From: Clytia hemisphaerica
Lineage: Eukaryota > Cnidaria > Hydrozoa > Leptothecata > Clytiidae
Assembly (NCBI GenBank): GCA_902728285.1
Contig: CACVBU010000681.1
Location: forward strand, 2,300,260 to 2,364,259
Reading direction: 5' to 3'
DNA: 64,000 nt
The translations under genes and the position numbers were made by a program. Positions within the stretch are counted from its first letter, which is position 1, and each line of letters opens with the position of its first letter. This document shows positions 1-9,553 of the stretch, one piece after another. Below the pieces are notes generated by a model. The model had not been told where the DNA came from. It saw nothing but the letters and a program-made list of their open reading frames with translations, and did not search any database.

Positions 1-1056
1 TTTCTTCGTGATAGGATTGAAGAAAATTTAAATAAAACACTAAAGTCGTAACGTTTAACCAATTTATCTACCTGTCGAATTCTTCATTTGTGCATCATCG
101 GATGTGGGTTGACTTGGAAATTGTTTGCTTTGGCGAGTCTGCGGTGAGTCTGTAAACGTGAACCGATAGATTTTTAAGAATGAAATTTTGATAACCTCGT
201 TTCTTCGTGATGGGATTGAAGAAAATTTAAATAAAACACTAAAGTCGTAACGTTTAACCAATTTATCTACCTGTAGAATTCTTCATTTGTGCATCATCGG
301 ATGTGGGTTGACTTGGAAATTGTTTGCTTTGGCGAGTCTGCGGTGAGTCTGTAAACGTGAACCGATAGATTTTTAAGAATGAAATTTTGATAACCTCGTT
401 TCTTCGTGATGGGATTGAAGAAAATTTAAATAAAACACTATAGTCGTAACGTTTAACCAATTTATCTACCTGTAGAATTCTTCATTTGTGCATCATCGGA
501 TGTGGGTTGACTTGGAAATTGTTTGCTTTGGCGAGTCTGCGGTGAGTCTGTAAACGTGAACCGATAGATTTTTAAGAATGAAATTTTGATAACCTCGTTT
601 CTTCGTGATGGGATTGAAGAAAATTTAAATAAAATACTAAAGTCGTAACGTTTAACCAATTTATCTACCTGTCGAATTCTTCATTTGTGCATCATTGGAT
701 GTGGGTTGACTTGGAAATTGTTTGCTTTGGCGAGTCTGCGGTGAGTCTGTAAACGTGAACCAATAGATTTTTAAGAATGAAATGTTGATAACGTCGTTTC
801 TTCGTGATAGGATTGAACAAAATTTAAATAAAACACTAAAGTCGTAACGTTTAACCAATTTATCTACCTGTCGAATTCTTCATTTGTGCATCATCGGATG
901 TGGGTTGACTTGGAAATTGTTTGCTTTGGCGAGTCTGCGGTGAGTCTGTAAACGTGAACCGATAGATTTTTAAGAATGAAATGTTGATAACGTCGTTTCT
1001 TCGTGATGGGATTGAAGAAAATTTAAATAAAACACTAAAGTCGTAACGTTTAACCT
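1..1056. repeat. 199-bp tandem repeat array (about 5.3 copies)
   Basis: A unit of 199 bp repeats head to tail from the window edge to about 1056. The landmark aatttatctacctgt recurs at about 60, 259, 458, 657 and 856. Copies differ by only a few substitutions. Short ORFs of 65 codons recur at the same spacing and are by-products of the repeat, not genes. The array lies about 100 bp beyond the stop codon of the transposase gene, so it could be a subterminal repeat of that element. The outer end is outside the window, so this cannot be settled. Confidence 0.9.
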
Positions 1057-1159
1057 AGCTGTTATTCTTCAAAATCATTCACTCTTTTTCAATTAATATA
1101 TATCATTGCTCTCTGAATCTTCCGGAATATATAGGAAAGTTAGCTAAGAGATATCAATG

Positions 1160-4100
1160 CTAACCTTGTAAATAATACGACTTACTTTTTTTCGTAGAAT
1201 CTTTTTTGTCGAGCAGTTTCATCAAGGAACCAAACGAAATTTCAGCTACAGGTATATTGCCGTGTTGGTGATCATGCCAGTTCCTTGGTTCTTTGTATTT
1301 CGGTATATCTTCACGCGCATCCTCAACTTTTGCACATTGAGAAGCTATCCAACGTCTTAAAAGCGGCGATGGTATTTTGGTTGCAGATTCTTTTCTTTTG
1401 CATAAATCCCACGCCATAGCAAGAACTAGATATCCACAATCGACGAGGTTCTGTTGTTTTCTACCTTTCAATTGAAGCCATTCCAATGGTTGGGATTTGT
1501 AGCGAAGAGTTTCGTTATTGACTACTTTGATGCCTTCCCAGTTAACACGTGGTTGAATCAGAGGGTCATAAACTACAGCAATGTCGTCTTTTATGAAAAT
1601 TAAGAGCCAGTGGTCGTGCTCATGTACAGGGATCAATACAACATCTTTGTATAGTGCCAATTTGTGACCAAAACGTCTTCGCAAGTCTGATAACCGGTTT
1701 CCATAGACATCTTGATACCAAAGACTGGAGATAACTGTTATTTCATCAGGTAGGCGATTCTTCATAAACGATAAAAAGCCATTGATAATTTCATCATTAG
1801 CTTTGTCCACCAAACACCTCTTTATATCAGCATTGGAGATAGAAGACGATAAGGGATTTAACGTTGAAAGGAGTATTTGATTCATTGAACTCCAATCAGA
1901 CTCATCTAAGAGAAATTCTTCTTCTGTTGCTTTGGTATTTTTGACGTAACACAAAACGTGAGTAGTTGACTGGAAAGTGGGATCCTTCAGAACAATTGAC
2001 TTTTCCAAAACCTGGAAACTATTGTCGTCTATCTTCAGCATATTTCTTTTTTCAACAAGATAGGTGATGTAATGACCATGCTTCAAATCTTTGCCAATGA
2101 AATTTATTGAACCAACTAGGTTATACTGGATTCTCTCCTTGAAGCCAGCAATCTTCGAGATGTCAATATGTTCTTCTACCTTGACTTGTTTCCGAACAAC
2201 CATCTGAGCATTGTCTGAGCGATTTGTCATTATCAACAAGAAAGGAGGGGTATTTCCAAGGTATCTACCAATCAACGGGTTAGCATTGTCACAACATTCA
2301 TTTGGATAAAGGTCACGGCTGCGACCTTCCAGAGGTTGATGAAAGAAAGTCTTTTGCAAAAGACAAGTTAACGTTTCTTGGTGTTTATTGTGATCAACTT
2401 TTACACGCAAAGCTTGCAGGGTTGTGAGCGAATGGAGAATGTGATTACAAGACAGACATCGTGTAAACTCGACAAAGATGTTGTGGAAAGGACTTTGCTC
2501 GTCATGGAATAATTTGTTTAGAAGCACCATCATAAATTCTTCTGCGTCTACATATCTAGCAGTTCTGTAATCGTGTTTGCATACCACATTGATTATTTCA
2601 CCGATAGCAGATTCTCCGTCCAATCCATTACCAAAAGGGAACGGCGAATTAGATTCATTCGATAATTCATCCCTAATATAGCGTAAATACCTAGTAAGCT
2701 TGTTGTTGCAAATTTCATCATCAATAGGAAGTGCCTTGTTCACACATGTTCCTAGAAGCAACTGTAACGAAGAGCTGGCAAAACAGTTAGCATAAAGATT
2801 GGTAATTCCTTTGTTAGTTATCGGAGGTGCTTGCCTAAACTCTGGATGGTTTGATGCTTTACAATACTGCAGAGTGAGTATCACGGATGAATGGTAGTTT
2901 GTTTTCTCGTTTTCTGAAAGTTCGTTGAAAGATAGTAACACTTGGGTGAAAAGGTCATCATCGGTGACAGGTTTTGTAAAGGATTGAACCATTGCATAAT
3001 TAAGAATATCCTGGAAAACGTCAGTTATGCAATCATTACAATAATATAGCGGTGATGTCGGGCGATCTTCTGGACGTATTTCAAACTCTGGTAGCTCTCT
3101 TTCATACGCTTTATGGCAAATCTGGCACCTACACTTTTCCGTCTTCTTGATGACACCACGTTTTGAGAATCGGATAGGGGTAGCTGGTGACGCAAGAAAT
3201 GATTTTCTGTCTCTTCGCTTCTCCGTTCTGGTTCTTTTCGGCATCCAGCGCTCCTCTAACATTTGTTGAAATTCATCTTGTTCGTCGCAGTTTCCCAACA
3301 GACTTTTCTTCAAACTAACTGCGGTTGCCTTCGGGTACATATCCTTTGCCATTTTATCAATGAATTGACGTTTCAAAGCCAAGGAGAATTTCTTGTTGGC
3401 TTCAACAAATTCCACCAGAGGCAGGTTTTTCTTTGACGAATCCGCCTTCTTTAAATGAAAGAACAATTCGGCGTAAGCGTTCGTGATTTCGTCATTTGAT
3501 AATGTTCTTCCGGCGGTCAAACTTTTCTTGTATTGATTGGAAAAGCGATCCAAATCACCACAAAGCAAATTTGACCAAAGGGGGACTTGATCTAATAGTC
3601 CCCGAAGATAAAAAAAGAATTTAGGTGTGTAGTACTTGTTGTTTTGAGCCGTTGACGTTGAAGTTGACTTTTTGGAAGTTACATTGGCTTTGATGGTGCG
3701 ATTCCAATGCTCATGCCAGCTCCCAGAATGGCCTGTTTCAATACAGTCAAAAACAAGATTGTCGCTGTTTCGCTTGGTGTTTTCCAATGCGATTCTATCT
3801 TGTTGACTGTATTGAAAGTTGTTGATCTTGATTTCCATTCTGGTCAGCGCAGCATCAACGTCATCCGAAACCAATCTTGAGCAAATGACCTTAGCAAGGT
3901 CGTTTACGAATTCAGTCATTTCCTCTAAGTCTTCGAAGCAGATCAGCCTTCCAATTGCTCTTAGCGCAAAATGTTGTTGACTTTCACTGTATGGCTTAAG
4001 GTTTCGTCTACACATTTGCAGGAAATGGTAAGCACAAATTCTAATGAAAGTTTTTTCGAGGTCACTCTTATCCGCCTTACCATGGATAATACGGTAGGTT

Positions 4101-5335
4101 CTTTCTAGATATTCCTCGAGTGTGCTTCCAGTAAATTCCTGCAGAACAGCCTGCACCATAGCAGCACTGTAATCGATGATGATTAGTTTTGGAGATACAG
4201 CATTTCCACTGCCATATATTCTGTTTTCGACTTCCCTTAGTCTTGAAAAGGCTTGTCGGATAGAAAATACATTGTTCTCTGAAGAAATGTATTCCAACAA
4301 GGGTAACGGTGGACATTTTCCTGAAGGCAAACGAGCCATTAAAGCATAAAGCAAAATTCTTTTTTTCTTGTTTTTTTTGTTTTTTAGCCAAGGGACTCCA
4401 GATACAAATGAGCCACTTGCATCAAAGAAAAGAACATCCAACGGGGCAACTTTATGATAGTATCGAACCAAGCCTTCGTCTGTCATAGTCAAAGATATCC
4501 CAGAGTCAGACAAAGAAGGGTAATGGATGTAGCCATAAACTTTCTTCTTTTTGAGGACATCTCTCTCTTTGTCTTCGTCAACAAACCTCTTCTGTAAGGC
4601 GCAAATATTGTTGTTCATGTTGTTTAACTCATCCCGTTCTTTGTGCACTTTCGAAGCAATGTTTTGAAAAGACTTCAAGCCGACTCCTAAGCCATCTCTG
4701 TTGCCACTCGCAAACTGAAGAGGGTCCATTGACGCAAGTTTGTCTCGATAGGCGATCGATGGTTTAGATTTTGATTGTTTAAAGTAGTCTTCGAGTTCGC
4801 TTTTCTTCTTATGACTCAGCTTTCTTGCTTTTAAATCACCTCGTCGATGTTTAATGTCACCACTGAACCTCACCTTCAAAAATTCATCCGGCCCTTTGCT
4901 GTTCTCGTATCGCTGAATTGTTACTTTGACCGGGCAGCCCTCCATAGCACATTTCGCTTTGACAGTGAACAAAGGCGAAATCTTTTTCCTACTGTCCTTT
5001 TTCTTGACGAAGTTGTACACAAATTTGAATGAGCAACAATTATTCAGTTTCAACAAAACATCGGCAAAATAATTGGTATATCCTGCGGCAAATTTATTTT
5101 CTTTGCTTCCTCTGTTGATTTTCAGTGTATTCAGTCCATCAGGAATGTCTATCTTGAGATTCTTGGGGGAAATTTTTCGGTAAAAATCTTTTGGTGTGAT
5201 GTCCTCGCTTTCAGCAAGCTCTTTCAACAGCCTATCGTCGTTGTTGTTTGAATTCTTGTTTAAGAGTTTTGGAATTGATAAATTTTGAGGAGTTTGACCA
5301 TGTTGACCAACAGCACATTTTGCATATGAGAACAT
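1160..5335 (-). CDS. MULE-type transposase fused to USP and Ulp1 protease domains
   Basis: Uninterrupted 1391-codon ORF. Residues about 100-166 form a WRKY/GCM1-like zinc finger (Cys129, Cys134, His163). Residues about 265-600 are a Mutator-like DDE core: LFFDASG with Asp305, PKLIIIDYS with Asp388, then CAYHF (Cys434, His437) and GHSGSWHEHWN near 535, where Glu542 may be the third acid. A CRCQIC...CNDC zinc ribbon spans 735-769. A USP (C19) domain follows: GITNLYANCF (Cys851), YVDAEEF (928), CLSC (960), HGHYITYL (His1088) and Asp1103/1104. A Ulp1 (C48) domain ends the protein: ANDEIINGFL (1179), HDHWLLIF (His1242), Asp1257, QQNLVDCG (Gln1295, Cys1300). All three enzyme signatures look complete. 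Mutator-like elements with WRKY/GCM1 fingers or Ulp1 domains are known; I know of none that adds a USP domain. The chosen Met is internal to the ancestral protein, because the original N-terminus was split off by a tandem duplication. Function is inferred from motifs. Confidence 0.8.
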   Translation of the reverse strand: MFSYAKCAVGQHGQTPQNLSIPKLLNKNSNNNDDRLLKELAESEDITPKDFYRKISPKNLKIDIPDGLNTLKINRGSKENKFAAGYTNYFADVLLKLNNCCSFKFVYNFVKKKDSRKKISPLFTVKAKCAMEGCPVKVTIQRYENSKGPDEFLKVRFSGDIKHRRGDLKARKLSHKKKSELEDYFKQSKSKPSIAYRDKLASMDPLQFASGNRDGLGVGLKSFQNIASKVHKERDELNNMNNNICALQKRFVDEDKERDVLKKKKVYGYIHYPSLSDSGISLTMTDEGLVRYYHKVAPLDVLFFDASGSFVSGVPWLKNKKNKKKRILLYALMARLPSGKCPPLPLLEYISSENNVFSIRQAFSRLREVENRIYGSGNAVSPKLIIIDYSAAMVQAVLQEFTGSTLEEYLERTYRIIHGKADKSDLEKTFIRICAYHFLQMCRRNLKPYSESQQHFALRAIGRLICFEDLEEMTEFVNDLAKVICSRLVSDDVDAALTRMEIKINNFQYSQQDRIALENTKRNSDNLVFDCIETGHSGSWHEHWNRTIKANVTSKKSTSTSTAQNNKYYTPKFFFYLRGLLDQVPLWSNLLCGDLDRFSNQYKKSLTAGRTLSNDEITNAYAELFFHLKKADSSKKNLPLVEFVEANKKFSLALKRQFIDKMAKDMYPKATAVSLKKSLLGNCDEQDEFQQMLEERWMPKRTRTEKRRDRKSFLASPATPIRFSKRGVIKKTEKCRCQICHKAYERELPEFEIRPEDRPTSPLYYCNDCITDVFQDILNYAMVQSFTKPVTDDDLFTQVLLSFNELSENEKTNYHSSVILTLQYCKASNHPEFRQAPPITNKGITNLYANCFASSSLQLLLGTCVNKALPIDDEICNNKLTRYLRYIRDELSNESNSPFPFGNGLDGESAIGEIINVVCKHDYRTARYVDAEEFMMVLLNKLFHDEQSPFHNIFVEFTRCLSCNHILHSLTTLQALRVKVDHNKHQETLTCLLQKTFFHQPLEGRSRDLYPNECCDNANPLIGRYLGNTPPFLLIMTNRSDNAQMVVRKQVKVEEHIDISKIAGFKERIQYNLVGSINFIGKDLKHGHYITYLVEKRNMLKIDDNSFQVLEKSIVLKDPTFQSTTHVLCYVKNTKATEEEFLLDESDWSSMNQILLSTLNPLSSSISNADIKRCLVDKANDEIINGFLSFMKNRLPDEITVISSLWYQDVYGNRLSDLRRRFGHKLALYKDVVLIPVHEHDHWLLIFIKDDIAVVYDPLIQPRVNWEGIKVVNNETLRYKSQPLEWLQLKGRKQQNLVDCGYLVLAMAWDLCKRKESATKIPSPLLRRWIASQCAKVEDAREDIPKYKEPRNWHDHQHGNIPVAEISFGSLMKLLDKKDSTKKSKSYYLQG

Positions 5336-6780
5336 AACTTTGCCAAGAAAATCAGCATATGCATTTTCTTCGTTTAAATTAACCGATGTTAAACTCCTTT
5401 CACCACTACGATCTTCCTTTTTTCCACATTACCATGGATAATACGGTAGGTTCTTTCTAGATATTCCTCGAGTGTGCTTCCAGTAAATTCCTGCAGAACA
5501 GCCTGCACCATAGCAGCACTGTAATCGATGATGATTAGTTTTGGAGATACAGCATTTCCACTGCCATATATTCTGTTTTCGACTTCCCTTAGTCTTGAAA
5601 AGGCTTGTCGGATAGAAAATACATTGTGCTCTGAAGAAATGTATTCCAACAAGGGTAACGGTGGACATTTTCCTGAAGGCAAACGAGCCATTAAAGCATA
5701 AAGCAAAATTCTTTTTTTCTTGTTTTTTTTGTTTTTTAGCCAAGGGACTCCAGATACAAATGAGCCACTTGCATCAAAGAAAAGAACATCCAACGGGGCA
5801 ACTTTATGATAGTATCGAACCAAGCCTTCGTCTGTCATAGTCAAAGATATCCCAGAGTCAGACAAAGAAGGGTAATGGATGTAGCCATAAACTTTCTTCT
5901 TTTTGAGGACATCTCTCTCTTTGTCTTCGTCAACAAACCTCTTCTGTAAGGCGCAAATATTGTTGTTCATGTTGTTTAACTCATCCCGTTCTTTGTGCAC
6001 TTTCGAAGCAATGTTTTGAAAGACTTCAAGCCGACTCCTAAGCCATCTCTGTTGCCACTCGCAAACTGAAGAGGGTCCATTGACGCAAGTTTGTCTCGAT
6101 AGGCGATCGATGGTTTAGATTTTGATTGTTTAAAGTAGTCTTCGAGTTCGCTTTTCTTCTTATGACTCAGCTTTCTTGCTTTTAAATCACCTCGTCGATG
6201 TTTAATGTCACCACTGAACCTCACCTTCAAAAATTCATCCGGCCCTTTGCTGTTCTCGTATCGCTGAATTGTTACTTTGACCGGGCAGCCCTCCATAGCA
6301 CATTTCGCTTTGACAGTGAACAAAGGCGAAATCTTTTTCCTACTGTCCTTTTTCTTGACGAAGTTGTACACAAATTTGAATGAGCAACAATTATTCAGTT
6401 TCAACAAAACATCGGCAAAATAATTGGTATATCCTGCGGCAAATTTATTTTCTTTGCTTCCTCTGTTGATTTTCAGTGTATTCAGTCCATCAGGAATGTC
6501 TATCTTGAGATTCTTGGGGGAAATTTTTCGGTAAAAATCTTTTGGTGTGATGTCCTCGCTTTCAGCAAGCTCTTTCAACAGCCTATCGTCGTTGTTGTTT
6601 GAATTCTTGTTTAAGAGTTTTGGAATTGATAAATTTTGAGGAGTTTGACCATGTTGACCAACAGCACATTTTGCATATGAGAACATAACTTTGCCAAGAA
6701 AATCAGCATATGCATTTTCTTCGTTTAAATTAACCGATGTTAAACTCCTTTCACCACTACGATCTTCCTTTTTTCCACAT
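4078..6780. repeat. 1.35-kb tandem segmental duplication inside the transposase gene
   Basis: The block 4078-5429 is repeated as 5430-6780 at over 99% identity by eye. The sequence ttaccatggataatacggt occurs at 4077 and 5429, and the stretch ending ttttttccacat ends at 5429 and 6780. The second copy is one base shorter (gaaaag at 4662 versus gaaag at 6019) and has rare substitutions, such as attgttctc versus attgtgctc near 4283 and 5635. The join at 5429/5430 puts upstream coding sequence out of frame. It is either a recent duplication or an assembly artefact. Confidence 0.92.
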
Positions 6781-8165
6781 TCATCATCACTTGTTTGTTC
6801 TTCATCCTCAAATCTTTCACCATTCTTTCTCTGTTCGCTTTCGTCCAATCTGCCACCGTCGACACTCATTCGTTCTCCATCCTCAAATCTTTCGTCATCA
6901 CTACGATCTTCCTTTTTTCCACATTCATCATCACTCGTTTGTTCTTCATCCTCAAATCTTTCGCCATTCTTTCTCTGTTTGTTTTCGTCCAATCTGCCAC
7001 CGTCGTCACTTGTTTGTTCTCCATCCTCAAATCTTTCGCCATTCTTTCTCTGTTTGTTTTCGTCCAATCTGCCACCGTCGTCACTTGTTTGTTCTCCATC
7101 CTCAAATCTTTCGTCGTCACTACAATCTCCCTTCTTTCTCTGTTCATCATCACTCGTTTGTTCTCCATCCTCAAATCTTTCGCCATTCTTTCTCTGTTTG
7201 TTTTCGTCCAATCTGCCACCGTCGTCACTTGTTTGTTCTCCATCCTCAAATCTTTCGCCATTCTTTCTCTGTTTGTTTTCGTCCAATCTGCCACCGTCGT
7301 CACTTGTTTGTTCTCCATCCTCAAATCTTTCGTCGTCACTACAATCTCCCTTCTTTCTCTGCTCATCGTCACTCGTTTGTTCTCCATCCTCAAATCTTTC
7401 GCCATTCTTTCTCTGTTTGTTTTCGTCCAATCTGCCAACGTCGTCACTTGTTTGTTCTCCATCCTCAAATCTTTCGCCATTCTTTCTCTGTTTGTTTTTG
7501 TCCACTCTGCCACCGTCGTCACTTGTTTGTTCTCCATCCTCAAATCTTTCGCCATTCTTTCTCTGTTTGTTTTTGTCCACTCTGCCACCGTCGTCACTTG
7601 TTTGTTCTCCATCCTCAAATCTTTCGTCATCACTACAATCTCCCTTCTTTCTCTGCTCATCATCACTTGTTTGTTCTTCATCCTCAAATCTTTCGTCATC
7701 ACTACAATCTCCCTTCTTTCTCTGTTCATCATCACTCGTTTGTTCTTCATCCTCAAATCTTTCGTCATTCTTTCTCTGTTTGTTTTCGTCCAATCTGCCA
7801 CCGTCGTCACTTGTTTGTTCTCCATCCTCAAATCTTTCGTCATCACTACAATCTCCCTTCTTTCTCTGCTCATCGTCACTCGTTTGTTCTTCATCCTCAA
7901 ATCTTTCGCCATTCTTTCTCTGTTTGTTTTCGTCCAACTTGCCACCGTCGTCATTAGTTTCAAATATTTTAGCTTCGGTAGCTGACCACTTTTTGTACTT
8001 GTAATACAGACATTTGACTTTCGTTGGATTGATTTTGGAAATGTTGAAGTACCTTTTGCTTATTTCGGTCCATAATTTTCTATCGAAGCTACTCCCAGCG
8101 TAGTTTTTAGGAAGTAATTTTTGTAAACGTCTCCCATCCAATTCAAATCTTTTCTTCTTCTTCAT
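5389..8165 (-). pseudogene. 5' half of the transposase gene, frameshifted copy
   Basis: This is the upstream half of the same transposase gene. From the Met at 8165 the first 70 residues are basic and contain a possible helix-turn-helix (WTEISKRYF to YYKYKKW). An acidic repeat region follows, then the zinc-finger part duplicated in the 1391-codon ORF. Near 6020 a 1-bp deletion shifts the frame and the ORF ends at 5976. The next frame (5389-6000) continues through the first DDE aspartate motif to RTYRIIHG, then runs out of frame across the duplication junction. An in-frame extension to 8300 encodes a very hydrophobic stretch and is probably untranslated leader. The intact ancestor would read from 8165 straight into the catalytic half. 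As assembled, this copy cannot make the full protein. Confidence 0.75.
6785..7965. repeat. Coding minisatellite of acidic 25- and 23-residue units
   Basis: About sixteen units alternate between a 75-bp form (minus-strand peptide ERFEDGEQTSDDGGRLDENK plus a short basic tail) and a 69-bp form (ERFEDGEQTSDDEQRKKGD plus CSDD). Both keep the transposase frame open, and the opposite strand is also open, which produces long spurious plus-strand ORFs. The peptide is highly charged and presumably disordered. Repeat number is probably variable. Confidence 0.9.
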
Positions 8166-8303
8166 TATATTGCGTATTATTTTGAAAACTTGGTTGATAT
8201 AAATGGATCGAAGTGAGTAAGTGTCATTTAAGAAATAAAATATTACCAGAATCAGCAGAATTTTTAATAAGAAAGAGATTAGTTCGATTAATTTAAGCAT
8301 GAA

Positions 8304-8552
8304 TTAATTTTCGTCATTCAAATTAATAGCCCAGGCAAGCGATAAATCTGAAAGCCACTGATCGTGATAATCAGCCAAGCGCAGCTTTTGTAGATTTTGG
8401 ATGATGAAGGTGAAGATTTTATGAAAATAAAAATTCATTAAAGATTTGCTTTTTATTCCGTCAAGATGTTCAGATCTTTTAATATTCGTCAAGCGTAAAA
8501 TACCTTTGCTGTGCAAAACCTCGCAATGATCCTTTTTGCGCAATAAATTCAA
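8304..8552 (-). other. Small ORF upstream of transposase, uncertain
   Basis: An 82-codon ORF lies 139 bp upstream of the chosen transposase start on the same strand. Its C-terminal half (LRLADYHDQWLSDLSLAW) looks somewhat protein-like, and no known family is recognised. It could be part of the element's 5' region, a short upstream ORF, or chance. Confidence 0.2.
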
Positions 8553-9553
8553 TCGAAAATTGCAATAAAAAAGATTGCGCGATCGGCAAAGTAGCTCTAC
8601 GCGATGATTAAAAAAAATTCCAATCGAAAATTAATTCACTTTAGGTACAGCGCTACACCTTTAAAGGATAAACACCATGTATTAATTGATATTGATTTTT
8701 CAACAGTATAATAGTTTAGATTTACATAGTTTACTCCTAGGTCAGCCCCCCCCCCCCCAGAAATTTTATACTACCTACACTTAGCTATTAAAATGTAGCT
8801 TCAACTTAGCTATCAATTAAGTGAAAAGCAGAATCATCAAAGTATCCATTTGCCTAGTAAAAAATGAATTTAGGATAATTTGGGATAAGATTGAAAGTTT
8901 AAGTTTAAGACATTTGGACATATGGACAATTGGAAAAATAAATGAATAACTTCAAAAGAAAAGTGAGTTTTCGTTTTGGGTTTAGAACATTAGGTTTATT
9001 GTTTGATAAAATAATACGGGGGAATGTAGTAATCAAATTTCTCAGGTGTCTTGACCCAATGGAAGACTACACTGCCTCCCTCCCTCTACAGCTACAAGCT
9101 TTCATTCGGGGAAACAATATTATTTCCAACCAACCCAACCTGGGTTTCATCAAAATCAAAGACCCCTTAAATATAGGGGGTGGAAACTATGGATAACTAT
9201 TTGCCCTGTGTGCTTTCGAAACGTAATCAGAATTTCCAAAATCTTGGAGGAATATCCTGTTGCTCTTAAAAAAGTTACTTACTTACTTGATCACTTCAGT
9301 ATATTTAATGTATTTTACTATCGTATACAACATCATTGCAATGGCTAATTATACACATCATTCAATGTGCCTAAAAAAGTTTGTACAGGCTTTGGCTTTA
9401 TATGAGAAACTTATGAAAGGTTAAAAAGAGTTGAGTTGAGATAGAGTTTAATTAAACAGCTCCTATATAAATTATTCATAAATAAAAAACAAACTTTTTG
9501 GTTTCATTGTATACGAAGCAGCAAATCAATATCTATATCAATCTAAATCAATA
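8553..9553. other. AT-rich spacer, no gene seen
   Basis: No convincing coding sequence or tandem repeat. A run of 14 C lies near 8745. An 84-codon plus-strand ORF at 8942-9196 has no recognisable composition or motif. Confidence 0.6.

Noticed and set aside
64-858. Four near-identical 65-codon minus-strand ORFs
   Set aside because: They recur at the 199-bp repeat period and show no protein-like conservation beyond the DNA repeat.
6691-8004. Long plus-strand ORFs (437, 406 and 396 codons) rich in Ser, Pro, Leu, His and Phe
   Set aside because: They are antisense or frame shadows of the coding minisatellite of the minus-strand transposase gene. Periodicity alone keeps them open.
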